From NCBI GenBank assembly GCA_032622095.1, contig CP136066.1, positions 194,422,816 to 194,486,815 on the forward strand: a stretch of DNA of 64,000 bases. The letters are read 5' to 3'. Under the pieces are notes generated by a model. It had not been told where the DNA came from. It was given only the letters and a program-made list of their open reading frames with translations, and made no database searches. The position numbers were made by a program, and so were the translations under genes. Origin of the DNA: Siphonodentalium dalli. Lineage: Eukaryota > Mollusca > Scaphopoda > Gadilida > Siphonodentaliidae. Of this stretch, positions 33,371-43,792 are shown piece by piece; the first letter of the stretch is position 1, and each line of letters begins with the position of its first letter.

Positions 33371-33373
33371 GAT

Positions 33374-33512
33374 AGATATTTCCCTCGATGTCGGGTATAC
33401 GTCCAGATAAAAACCTCGGCTTCGCCTCGGTGAATTATTATTCCGAATACCCGACAGTTCGGGGAATACACATTCGACTCTGAATTAATTAGTTATACCC
33501 TGGAATTTATCT
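33374..33512. repeat. dispersed hairpin repeat (TCGATGTCGGGTAT family), copy 2
   Basis: CCCTCGATGTCGGGTATACG and CCGAATACCCGACAGTTCGG form an imperfect stem; a second small stem CCTCGGCTTCGCCTCGG lies in the loop. The tail ATTCGACTCTGAATTAATT is shared with copy 1 at 10.68-10.81 kb. Confidence 0.82.
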
Positions 33513-33544
33513 TAAAAGAGTGCGGGGAACAGGAAAACTAATAT

Positions 33545-33872
33545 ATTGTTAGATTAATGTCAACAAATTTATTAACATTTAAAACGATAACATATCAATA
33601 ATGACTAGATTGATGTAAAAGAAATTAAAAACATTTAAAACGATAACACAACAATAATTATTAGATTAGTGCGAAAACAATTATAATATTTAAAACGATA
33701 ACATATCAATAATTATCAGATTAAAGTCAAACAATTTAATAATATTTAAAACGATAACATATATCTAATAATTATGATACCAATGTCAACAAATTTAATA
33801 ACATTTAAAACCATAACATATATATCGATACTTATTAGATTAATGTCAACAAATTTAATAATATTTTAAACC
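33545..33872. repeat. AT-rich tandem repeat, 56-60 bp unit, six copies
   Basis: AAAACGATAACATATCAATA-type units start at about 33581, 33637, 33692, 33748 and 33807, with a partial copy at 33866. It lies immediately 3' of the minus-strand gene that ends at 33944. Confidence 0.9.
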
Positions 33873-33943
33873 ACGCTGTGTATTCTGGACGGTAAATTGT
33901 AACTGTTGTCGATCGATAAATAGTTGTCAATCTTATGTTCTTA

Positions 33944-34453
33944 TCAGTTCAGACTAAACCTTTTTAGAAATAGTTCCAGCCATCCATCCGAACAATTCTG
34001 TCTTCTCACTTCATTTCCTTGCAAATAATCCGAGTAATTGACATGATCATAATCCAATTCGTCTTCAGACTCACTTTCACTTTCACTAAGTCTTGGTGAA
34101 TCATACGGTCCATCTGCTACGAATGTCTGGCCGCCTCTTAGTTGTATGGAAACGCCGTCATTTTTCGTAGTGAATTTTTTCGAGCAAAGTTTTTTCGTCA
34201 CCTTCACTGGTATGCGGCTCAAGTGACCACTTGATTCAAGTTCTTTGAAAACCCACAGTCGCCTATTGTCATAAGAAAACCATTTCTTATTTTTTCTGAC
34301 GACTTTTATTTTGGGCAGGCTGTTCACAGAACATAATCCAGACTTGATATCCTGGAGTGTTCCGTGAATTGTCCTTCCATCAGCGAATACGGCACTTATA
34401 CTGCATTGTGTATACCTAATTTTTGAGGCTCTGAGCTCAATAATGTTACTCAT
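33944..34453 (-). CDS. uncharacterised conserved protein with IRYTQ...DNRRLWVFK motifs
   Basis: A complete 169-residue single-exon frame and the best host-gene candidate in the window. The N-terminal third has SKIRYTQCSISAVFADGR (about residues 9-27); the middle has LPKIKVVRKNKKWFSYDNRR followed by LWVFKELE (about residues 46-73); then a basic KVTKKLCSKK stretch and an acidic serine tail (SESESESEDELDYD, about residues 122-136). I recall the pair IRxTQxSIS ... DNRRLWVF(R/K) in many uncharacterised eukaryotic proteins; the second motif resembles the DNRR-type loop of ParB/sulfiredoxin-fold domains, but that link is tentative. It has no signal peptide or membrane segment. The ATG at 34453 is the first in frame. 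No lesions are seen. It could be an intact gene or a retroposed copy, because there is no intron. Confidence 0.68.
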   Translation of the reverse strand: MSNIIELRASKIRYTQCSISAVFADGRTIHGTLQDIKSGLCSVNSLPKIKVVRKNKKWFSYDNRRLWVFKELESSGHLSRIPVKVTKKLCSKKFTTKNDGVSIQLRGGQTFVADGPYDSPRLSESESESEDELDYDHVNYSDYLQGNEVRRQNCSDGWLELFLKRFSLN

Positions 34454-34508
34454 GATTTCCAGCCTTTCTTGAGTATCTCACAGTGTTAAAACAACCGCTC
34501 GTTCAATA

Positions 34509-34515
34509 TTTTATA
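34509..34515 (-). promoter_or_regulatory. possible TATA box for the 169-residue protein gene
   Basis: TATAAAA on the minus strand, about 56 bases upstream of the ATG at 34453, leaving room for a short leader. Because the region is AT-rich the match may be chance. Confidence 0.25.
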
Positions 34516-34519
34516 AACC

Positions 34520-35814
34520 ATAAGAGAGTTTTAAAATTGTGGTTGAAATCGAAATGTTTATGTAATATATATAGTAGCGACATCGGTTTTCTAAGAAATT
34601 CGGCGTTTAAAATACACATCAGCAAACCCGATAAGCGCAATGTGGGATTTCCTTCTGGGTAACACGTGTTGGTAACATGTATTTTCTAGGAAAAACCAGT
34701 ATGTATATATAGAACTCGATGAGTACTATATATACATATTTATTGATTGGACACAGGTAACATATCAGCTTCTTGGAAAACCCAATCAAGACACTGTGTT
34801 ATACTTTGGAATTCCCGTTACAACATATCTACAAATAGTACTAAATACGCGATCTATACTGTTGACAGGTTTGGAGTATGCATATATTGATATTTATAGT
34901 GTGTGATCATTCTAGGGTCGCTGCACCAGAACGGTCTCTGTGTGGTGAGTCTTCTATAATGATGTCTTATCCCATGTAATATATATCATTCAGCGGCTAT
35001 ATGCATTATCCCTACATGTATATACATATTGAATAGTTTACGCGGGGAATGATCAGGTAGTATATCCAAGTTTAACAAACAACACACAATCGACTGAATA
35101 GCAGTACCACGTCTTCTGCACGCATATTAAATGTAACAAAACACCCCTGCGAATTAATAATAGAGCATTCCATCTATACTCTTTTTAACTGAATGGGAGA
35201 ATACATTTCATGGAAGGGTTTACTAGACAAAACATATCCACGAATAACTAACTACCTCTGGGTTTTAACTACACGCCAATTGTATCGATAAAAATGTAAG
35301 GTGCGATGGTGTCTTCATTTTCAATGAACATTGTATCCAGCTGCAGGTAGCAATATCTATATTTGTGTTTTGTTTACCCACCTGCACAGTAAGCTACTTT
35401 TGATTACACTGGATATGCCTACATACCTGTATGCTTGTGCAATATGCGTACCAAGCTCAGTGCATGCTTTGAGTGCAATGAATCAAATTATTTACCTCAC
35501 CACACGAATACAGTTGTTGAATATTCATATTAGGGACGTGGCTAGAGGGTCTTCGTTGGGTGTGGGGGGGGGGGGGTGTCCACCTTAGGAAATTCCAAAT
35601 GTACCCCGCCTTAAATCAGAACCAGACCAAACAAGTTTTCAATAAATCCATTCCATCCCCCCTTTGCACCTCAATGCTCAGGCCTAATATATATATGCAT
35701 ATACCATGGTTCTATATTCCCGGTATGAGAACATTCAGGTATTTTTCCTGAACAATTGCATAAATACTAACTAACTCCAGACATATGCATAGATCTACGG
35801 ACAAGAGACAAGGA
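34520..35814. other. no recognised gene
   Basis: AT-rich sequence with scattered TATATATA stretches and a G-run at about 35562-35577. No repeat or coding sequence recognised. Confidence 0.4.
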
Positions 35815-36620
35815 CACTCCGGGCTGACCATGGTTGTTCGACCGGTGTAAGAAAATTTTGAAACACGATACAAGAAAATCGCAAATCCTAGCATCTAGAA
35901 TGGCATCAACTGAAGCTTTCCCATAGTGTTGGAAATTTCAAACCATATAATCACCTCAGGTTGGAAAATTCTCCAACTGCAATTATCATGACCATTTCAG
36001 TCCACAAGATTGACCAAATGTGGTAAAATGTTGTTTTGTTAAACTAATTAGCAGTTTTGTATTTGCCACGGGGGAGGGACAATGATACACCGGGCCGACC
36101 ATGGTTCGGCCTGGTGTGCGAAAATTTTGAAATATGAACAAGGAAATCCCAAAATCCTAGCATCTAGACTAGCCTCAAGCCTTCCTAGAGTTGGAAATTT
36201 CAAAACTGACACCACCACATAGGTTGGAAAATTTCCAACTGATGACAATTCCAATGACAATGTTGACCAAATGTATGACAATATTGTTTTCTAAAATTAA
36301 CTATCAGTTCTTGACTGGCAACGGGGGAGGAACCAGGACACAAGCTTTCCAAGTGTTGGAAATTTCCAACCTGTCACCCCCATAAGGTTGGAAAATTTCC
36401 AACTGATTGCCATTTCAGTCCAAAATTTTGACAAAAAATAGTAAAATATGCAATTATTGGTCCAAAAACAATTACCCCCCCCCCCAAGAAATTGTTTGAA
36501 AATCAAACTACAAGAGCATTTTCAACCTATTGTTGGTGTGAAATTTCCATTTAATGTTTTGGCAGGTATGAAATTTCCTACTGATGAAAATTTTTACCAA
36601 AGTTGCGGGGTGAGGCACCC
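35815..36620. repeat. diverged tandem repeat, about 265-270 bp unit, about 2.6 copies
   Basis: GACCATGGTTGTTCG (35.83 kb) and GACCATGGTTCGGCC (36.10 kb) open two units sharing GCGAAAATTTTGAAA, ATCCTAGCATCTAGA, GTTGGAAATTTCAAAC, GGTTGGAAAATT(C/T)TCCAACTG and CACGGGGGAGG. A third, partial unit follows from about 36.30 kb and fades at about 36.6 kb. Another partial copy lies at 40.44-40.69 kb. Contains a poly-C run at about 36474-36484. Confidence 0.8.
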
Positions 36621-36669
36621 CCCCAATCCCATGTCGACACGTCTCTGATTCTTATACATGATATTCAGT

Positions 36670-37179
36670 ATTCGCCTCCTGTGTTAACTGACCTCATCTG
36701 TTATCTGATATTCAGGATTCACCCCTCTCTGTTAACTGATATTTAGTATTCACCCCTCTGTTAACTGATATTTAGTATTCACCCCCTCTGTTAACTGATA
36801 TTTTGTATTCACCCTCTCTGTTAAATGATATTTAGTATTCACCCCCTCTGTTAACTGATATTTAGTATTCACCCCTCTGTTAACTGATATTTAGTATTCA
36901 CCCCCTCTGTTAACTGATATTTTGTATTCACCCTCTCTGTTAAATGATATTTAGTATTCACCCCCTCTGTTAACTGATATTTTGTATTCACCCCCTCTGT
37001 TAACTGATATTTTGTATTCATCCCTCTGTTAAGTTATATTTAGTATTCACCCCCTCTGTTAACTGATATTTTGTATTCACCCCCTCTGTTAACTGATATT
37101 TAGTATTCACCCCCCTCTGTTAACTGATATTTAGTATTCACCCCCCTGTTAACTGATATTTAGTATTCACCCCTCTGTT
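36670..37179. repeat. 30-bp minisatellite, first block (about 17 copies)
   Basis: Unit TTCACCCCCTCTGTTAACTG plus ATATTTAGTA, 29-31 bp. The same family continues after an inserted LINE fragment at 37826-38500, so this was one array. Confidence 0.95.
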
Positions 37180-37398
37180 AACGTAAATGAAAAACTTTCT
37201 TATGAAATCCGTGATGAACTAACGATATTCATTCCACATGTTATTGAGACTATATTCTTAGAAATTGACTCGGGGCACTCATCGTGTGTTGTGGCATCCA
37301 TCTACAGACCAAATACGGCCCCTCATGCAGATATCGATATATTTATAGATAAAATTTCAAGTGTGGTCGAACAATTAAATGATTCAGACCAAGGTTAA
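37180..37398 (+). pseudogene. LINE endonuclease domain fragment
   Basis: An open stretch of 72 codons without a start, ending at TAA 37396-37398. IRDELTIFIPHVIETIFLEI and VVASIYRPNTAPHADIDIFI are hallmark sequences of the middle of APE-type LINE endonucleases (the IYRPN motif). It corresponds to a different family from the LINE at 5.6-9.0 kb. Joined directly to 3'-end sequence, so non-functional. Confidence 0.82.
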
Positions 37399-37825
37399 AT
37401 TTTTAACTCATGTTATTGTGCACTCCAGTTATCACCCTGGACATCCTATATAGCCCTGTGTCACATGTACGGTGTTGTCGGCGAATGTGACACAGGACTG
37501 TCGCAACAACCTCACTATTTTTGTTTCAATCTCTTAAACTTGTCCAAAATCTCTATTATAGTAAAGCATTTTTCAAAATTCAACCCAGTCTGGATTAAAA
37601 CGACCACATAAAATATTAAAGTAGACACCAACCGGCCATCCAAGTACCAAATAGTATGTGTGAAATTGTAAATACGCCATCATATGTTCATATTGCACTT
37701 ATCATTCAGGGGCAGCAGGAAGACGGCCAGCTAGGTCATGCTGCTCCTGTGCAATAATATATTTTTGTTTAATATTCTGTTAATGTATTGTATATTATTG
37801 TGCAAATAAAGATCTATCTATCTAT
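37180..37825 (+). mobile_element. LINE fragment inserted in the 30-bp array
   Basis: Starts with an endonuclease coding piece (37180-37398), followed by about 400 bases that look like a LINE 3' end: an AATAAA at 37805-37810 and a short (ATCT)n tail to about 37825. The RT domain is missing, so the copy is internally deleted. TAAC borders both edges within array sequence, a possible short target duplication. A 12-bp perfect stem (CCTGTGTCACAT / ATGTGACACAGG, 37455-37466 and 37485-37496) lies in the 3' part. Confidence 0.78.
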
Positions 37826-38505
37826 AACTGGTATTCATTATTCAACCACTCTGTTGACTGGTATTCAGTATTCACCCCATATGTTAACTGGTATTCAGTA
37901 TTCACCCCTTCTGTTAACTGGTATTCAGTTTTTACCCCTATATTAACTGGTATTCGGTATTCACCCCATATGTTACCTGATATTCAGTATTCACCCCTTC
38001 TGTTAACTGGTATTCAGTTTTCACCCCTCTGTTAACTGGTATTCAGTTTCACCCCCCTCTGTTAACTGGTATTCAGTTTTCACCCCGATATTAACTGGTA
38101 TTCAGTATTCACCCCATATGTTACCTGATATTCAGTATTCACACCTTCTGTTAACTGGTATTCAGTTTTCACCCCTCTGTTAACTGGTATTCAGTTTCAC
38201 CCCCCTCTGTTAACTGGTATTCGTGGTTCAGGGGAGGGGTGATACACCCTCTAACGGATTAATAGGCGTCCGTATCGACGTATTTTTATAAAACGTTCCA
38301 ACAATAACAATAACCCTCTGTTAACTGAACACTCAGCATTCGCCTACTATGTTAATTGACATTCAGTATTCACCTCCTCTGTCAACTGTTATAGTCAGGA
38401 TTCACACAATCTGCTAACTGATATGTATGATTCACCCCTCTATTAACTGACATTCAGTATATCCACCCCTCTGTTAACTGGTATTCATGATTCAGGGGAG
38501 GGGTG
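37826..38505. repeat. 30-bp minisatellite, second block
   Basis: Units of TTCACCCCTCTGTTAACTGG TATTCAG type; the sequence variant differs from the first block (GGTATTCAG instead of GATATTTAG). Interrupted at about 38230-38310 by non-array sequence. Confidence 0.93.
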
Positions 38506-38518
38506 ACACCATAAGCTC

Positions 38519-40264
38519 ATAGTGTGGTCGTTGGAGGGTTAGACCCAGAAGAAATTGGTAAAGAAGCGGTTTTGGTGTCATTCGACGTGGGAGAAACTCG
38601 TGTATAACATATCCAAAATCCGCTAAAATCCGCTTTGGGCAAAATTCAGGATCCAAGATGGCGTTTTTGCGAAGGTAAAATTTTGTGCCGCCTGTTTATG
38701 GCAAAAATGGAACCCCTCGTCCCAGATGGCCGCCAAAATGGTGGCATAAACTCGAACATTTGAAGTTTTTGCCTAATATCTTAATGATCAATTCCTGTTG
38801 TTTGATAATGGTTCAGACTGGCGACTTTGATGTTAATTCAGCATTGGAGCAATGAAAGATACCATAAATGGGGTCCCAGACTCAACTACACCCTCAAAAA
38901 TTCGATTTTACAGAACGCGGTATAAAATTCCACAAAAATCGCCATTGTGATTATCGTCATATATCAACAAGAAATGGACAGAACTGTACAATGGAAGTTG
39001 GGCATACCAATATCTATGAATACTCCAATTTAATGAAACCATAATTGGAGCTTTGTCTCAAAATGGCTGCCAAAATGGCGGTCAAAATATGGAAAATGGC
39101 GGATATTGATCACAGTGTCATTCAATCCATTATAAGTAGTGGTTGATGAATAAAATTGACTAAATAAATAAGAATGTATACATCTTCATGATGCCATTAT
39201 GCTAGCTCTATGTAAAAACTTAAAAATCAGTACCAAAAATGGCCACCCGATGTGAAAAATACTATTTTCTATCACTTCTGTTTATCACTTGTTGCTCTCT
39301 GAACTGGGAAACAATGAGTATATTCTTTCAATGACCGTGTCAACTGATCATTCCAGCAATGACATGTCTAATCGATTAGATCATAGTTTACTCCGGTCCT
39401 TCACTAATAAGTGATAACGAATGCGGTATGAAATTTAACCAAAATCGAGCAGACCTTGTCTACAAATTAATTTTATTTGTGAACATTCCATCTCAAATAG
39501 ACCAAAATGACAACAAAACCGCTTCTTTACCAATTCCTTTGGGTCTAACCCTCTGACGACCATTCTAAATATCTGCCATTTTCCATATTTTGACCGCCAT
39601 TTTGGCAGCCATTTTAAGACAAAGTGCCAATTTGGGTTTCATTGAATTGGAGTATTTATCGATAATGGTATGCCCAACTTCCATTGTACAGTTCTGTTCA
39701 TTTCTTGTTGATATATGACTGGAATCCCAATAGCGACTTTTGTGGAATTTTATACCGCGTTCTGTAAAATCAAATTTTTGAGGGTGTAGATGAGTCTGGG
39801 ACCCCATTTATGACATCTTTCATTGCTCCAATGCTGAATTAACATGAATATGACTAATCAATGTCGCCAGTCTGAACCATTATCAAACAACAGGAATTGA
39901 TCTTTAAGATAATAGGCAAAAACTTCAAATTTTCGAGTTTAGGCCGCCATTTTGGCAGCCATCTGGGGCGAGGGGTTCCATTTTTTCTATAGATATGTGG
40001 CATAATACTTGGCAAAAATGTTTACATTTGTATAAATATGGCAACATTTGTTCTCATTATGTCTAATTAATCTCAGTCAGAATCTCTTTTAAGGCGGCCA
40101 TGTTGGACGCCATCTTGGATCCTGGATTTTACCCAAAGCGGATTTTAGCGGATTTTGGATATGTTGTAGCAGAGATTCTCCCACGTTGAATGACACCGAG
40201 ATCGCTTCTTTACCAATTTCTTCTGGGTCAACCCCTTTTTTTTGCGTACCACGACCACACTATT
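38519..40264. mobile_element. foldback element with inverted arms of about 600-700 bp
   Basis: The left arm (38519-39115) and right arm (about 39567-40264) are diverged reverse complements; the outer ends are ATAGTGTGGTCG and CGACCACACTAT. A third, inner copy of the end (39486-39566, GCTTCTTTACCAATTCC...GGGTCTAACCC) forms a smaller inverted-repeat element 38519-39566, so the structure looks like one element plus a partial inverted copy. Arms are rich in CCAAGATGGCG/CCGCCATTTTGG motifs. No transposase frame is visible. Confidence 0.78.
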
Positions 40265-40439
40265 CTTGGAAATCCCACTTTCCTCTTCTCGGAAAAAAAC
40301 ACACATCGTGTCACAGCATGCAATCCCATTTTGGAGGAATAAACATATCTCTCGATAAATTGTAGACACACATATACTTACCTGGTCACGCATGCGCACC
40401 GGGATTTTCCAGCTGTAACTCAATGTTTCCAAATGTATG

Positions 40440-40690
40440 CTCATGTTTTAAATTTCCAACCATAAGGGGTTTCAGGTTGAAAAATTTCCTACCGATGACT
40501 ATATATTTATTTCAGTCATAAAAGTAGCCACAAAAAGGAAAATATTTGACTTTTGATATTAAAATTGGTTTAAAACAAATTTCACACTAATTACTTGTTG
40601 GAAAATCAAACTGTCAGGAGAATGTCTACTTATTGATTTTAAATTTCCAACTGATGTCGTATCAGGAATGGAATTATATTTATATGGACC
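40440..40690 (+). repeat. extra copy of the 265-bp repeat family
   Basis: Contains AAATTTCCAACCATAAGGGG, GGTTGAAAAATTTCC and AAATTTCCAACTGATG, matching 36.39-36.60 kb in order. Confidence 0.65.
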
Positions 40691-41280
40691 GAACCTCTTT
40701 TGTTATGTCCCTGGAAGTTGCAGAACATGTATAGACCGGTGGTATTTACTATCAGTGATTAACACACTTTGTTCCATCACACCCAAATTAATTGCATGTA
40801 TTTGGGGGCCCCGTGAATCAGTTGGTAAGGTACATGAGCGACGGTGAAGCTGCTTCCAATCACAATGAGTGCGAATTTGTGATATATACGCAAGCGGGGG
40901 TAATCTTATTTGTGCATGCATGGGCTCATAACTTTTACTGAGTTATGAAGTGTTATAATTGATACTTTCATCTTTTAATTAGTCGATTTATCGGCCGATA
41001 TTTCTCAGATTAAAGGATATTCTGGATTACCTCCTTCTTGGGAGAGAATATTTATTATTATTACACCATTATGTACAAGTTTTGTGAACAATGAAGAGCA
41101 AGAGATTAACATCACAAGCATAAGAACACGTACACACATTCTCCCTCTCCCTCTCTCTCAATATACATATAATACGTCTATAAATATAATTTGTGAAAAT
41201 ATTATACTCGAGAAAAATATAAATAAATAAAAGTGAGGAAAAAAATACATGTGAAGCAAAAACAAAGATCTATATAATAT
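40691..41280. other. no recognised gene
   Basis: Non-coding; includes a short CT-rich stretch at about 41143-41160. Precedes the AT-rich array. Confidence 0.45.
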
Positions 41281-41672
41281 AAGGGGTTTTATATAATATA
41301 AGGGGTTTTATATAATAAGGGGACCATATAATAAGGTACTATATACTAAGGGACTATATAATAATGAACTATATAATAAGGTACTATATAATAAGAGACT
41401 ATATAATAATGGACTGTATAATAAGGTACTATATAATAAGGTACTATATACTAAGGGACTATATAATATAAGGGGTTTATATAATACGGGGACTATATAA
41501 TAAGGTACTATATACTAAGGGACTATATAATATAAGGGGTTTATATAATAAGGGGACTATATAATAAGGTACTATATACTAAGGGATTATATAATAATGA
41601 ACTATATAATAAGGTGCTATATAATAAGAGACTATATAATAATGGACTGTATAATAAGGTACTATATAATAA
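41281..41672. repeat. AT-rich array (ACTATATAATAAGG units), left part
   Basis: Units of 14-17 bp such as ACTATATAATAAGGT and ACTATATACTAAGGG. It continues as 47238-47400 after the tyrosine-recombinase retrotransposon, which inserted within it. Confidence 0.95.
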
Positions 41673-41877
41673 TGATACTTTTGCGCGTTTGCTTGATTAG
41701 CAAAAAAAGTTTGTATTCACAGTGTGTGACATAATTAGTAGTGAACAATTAGACATGAGCGATAAGCGTTAAGGCAGTGGCCAATATGAGCTGTGTTATG
41801 AGCTGTGATCAGTAACACGGTGATAGTGGAGTATCATTCTAGCCTTAGCCTTCGCCGGACTTAGATCGTAAACTTAT
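41673..41877 (+). repeat. split direct repeat A1 (205 bp)
   Basis: Begins TGATACTTTTGCGCGTTTGC and ends GGACTTAGATCGTAAACTTAT. Differs from A2 at three positions that I could find (C/G near 41694, G/A in TTAAGGCAG, T/G in GCTGTGTTATG). Confidence 0.97.
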
Positions 41878-41921
41878 TTTGCTCGTAAAATCAAGCCCAT
41901 GGATAGCCAGTCGTCAGATAT

Positions 41922-42685
41922 ATGAATTACTCAGATTCAGCGATGGAACAGAGCTACATACAGACGGCTGTTAACGAAGCAGTAAAGTGCTCACAGATTG
42001 CCATGTTGACTGATATGAAGAGCCTGTTGACCGCAGATATGTCAATTCTGCAACATAAGATAAGTACCACTCAGATGGAAATTTCAACAGAGCAGATAAA
42101 TAAAATTGACAGTTTGAAAGAAACTCAGTATATGTTTAAACGAAAAAGTAACGAAGATCAGTATGCCACGAACACTAAAGTGTTATATTCAGTATCAGCC
42201 GCAGATTCGGCACCCAGTAAGACATTGTTAATTTGACAGACGTTGCTAAAGCCAGAGAGAAGATAAAAGAGGGTATTAATATTTTAAACTTTAGAAATAA
42301 ATGTATTAAAATAGCTGATTGTAATGACAATTGTTGGGCTGTTGTTAATGAATATATGTATAATCCTCTAGCTGAAGACTCCGAGGATGAAAAGAAGATC
42401 AGCAGAGCAATCAACGTAGCCAGCAGAAATGTAAAAGAGAGCAAAAGCAAGAAAAAGACAGTGACACGTCAACGACCTTATCCGGTTATGGAACAAAGCC
42501 TCGTGAATGGCAGGTCTTCTTCGGCATCTTCTATAATGGAGAAAATAAAGCCAGGGCGGTGTCATAATGGCCTGCAGTATGGACATTGGTTCAGAGAGTG
42601 CAAGGCACCGAGGACAGAGGCAAATAAGATAAGTATTAATTTGAAAAAGCACTTATCAGCGTTTTGGCGCGGAAAGGGTAGATAG
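41922..42685 (+). pseudogene. gag-like region of the recombinase retrotransposon
   Basis: Two overlapping open segments (41922-42236 and 42233-42685) suggest one frameshifted gag. The first part is a glutamine/serine-rich helical region. The second has a basic KKKTVTRQRPYP patch and ends in a zinc-knuckle-like CHNGLQYGHWFREC (about 42570-42600). The usual pattern is CX2CX4HX4C; here the second Cys position is Gly, so the knuckle is probably broken. The role would be nucleocapsid and RNA binding. Confidence 0.7.
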
Positions 42686-42725
42686 TTGTTGTCGGGAGCA
42701 AAGCTATGAGATCGATGGCAATATT

Positions 42726-43792
42726 TTGTCCCGAGATAGCTCCGATCGGGTGCTCACTGTTGAAGTTTCGACTAATAACTCAGATAAATTTGGCTCCGTC
42801 GATTCTCTGTACAAAAACATACATCATTGGAAATTGATAACCGAAAATCAACATGTGCTTGAAGTGATAGAAAACGGTTATAAGTTGCCATTTAAAACTA
42901 TCCCAGAATGTAAATTATTGAACAATAACAGGTCAGCTATAAGTTGCTTGATTCACGGCGGATAATATAATTGGATTTCAGCCCTAAAGTGGTTAACCCT
43001 TTATCCGTTGCATATAACAGATACGGAAAGCCGCGAATGTTTTTATATTGTAGGCATATTAACCCTCATTTGCATCAATTCAAGTTCAAATACGAAGATT
43101 CTTCGTTGGCCAGAAATATGTTGAAAACGGGTGATTACAATTATTCATATGACCATGATGATGCCTATCATCATATTTTGATCAACGAAGAGTATCGTAA
43201 ATACCTTGGTTTTTCGTTTGGTCGGGAAGAGTGTGAGTCACGAAGATATTTTGTATTTAAAGTTCTTCCATTTGGCTTAGCAACAAGTGGTTTTATTTTT
43301 TCCAAAGTTTTGAGGGAAATAATCAAATATTGGAGAAGTAATGGTCTAAGAATATTAATGTTTTTGGATGATGGTGTGGGTGGAATAACGATGAACTTTC
43401 TGCGAAGCAAGATTCACATCGTGCTAAAACTGATTTAATACAATTTGGTTTTATTTTGTCCGAAAGAAAATGTGAATGGGAGCCCAAGCAACAAATAATT
43501 TGGCTTGGGTTAAATTTGAATACCGTTGATGGTAAGATAAAGATTTCAGATAAGAGGGTACATAACAAAATACTCTATTCTGGCTATGATTGAACAAGTG
43601 TCAAAAGGGCACAATTTTGTTGAAGCCAAGAAATTGACTGGCATAGCGGGTCAGATTATTTCTGGTATGATAGTATTCGGAGACAAAGCTAGACTGTTCA
43701 CACGTTATATGTATTTCGCTTTGGGCGGAAGAGCTAGCTGGGAATCAAATATTCCTATTGCGTCATTTGTGTTATATGAATTGGAATTTTGA
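42726..43792 (+). pseudogene. reverse transcriptase region of the recombinase retrotransposon
   Basis: A DIRS-type reverse transcriptase split over several frames. An upstream piece (42726-42965) precedes the fingers. The main piece (42971-43438) has NPLSVAYNRYGKPRMFLYCR, YSYDHDDAYHHILINEEYRK (motif A region), VLPFGLATSGFIFSKVLRE and the catalytic MFLDDGVGG (FLDD at 43361-43372). After a break near 43438 the thumb/connection part continues out of frame, including WLGLNLN and the 43586-43792 segment (KKLTGIAGQIISGMI). The order and motifs match DIRS/Ngaro RTs; the lesions make it inactive. Confidence 0.88.
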
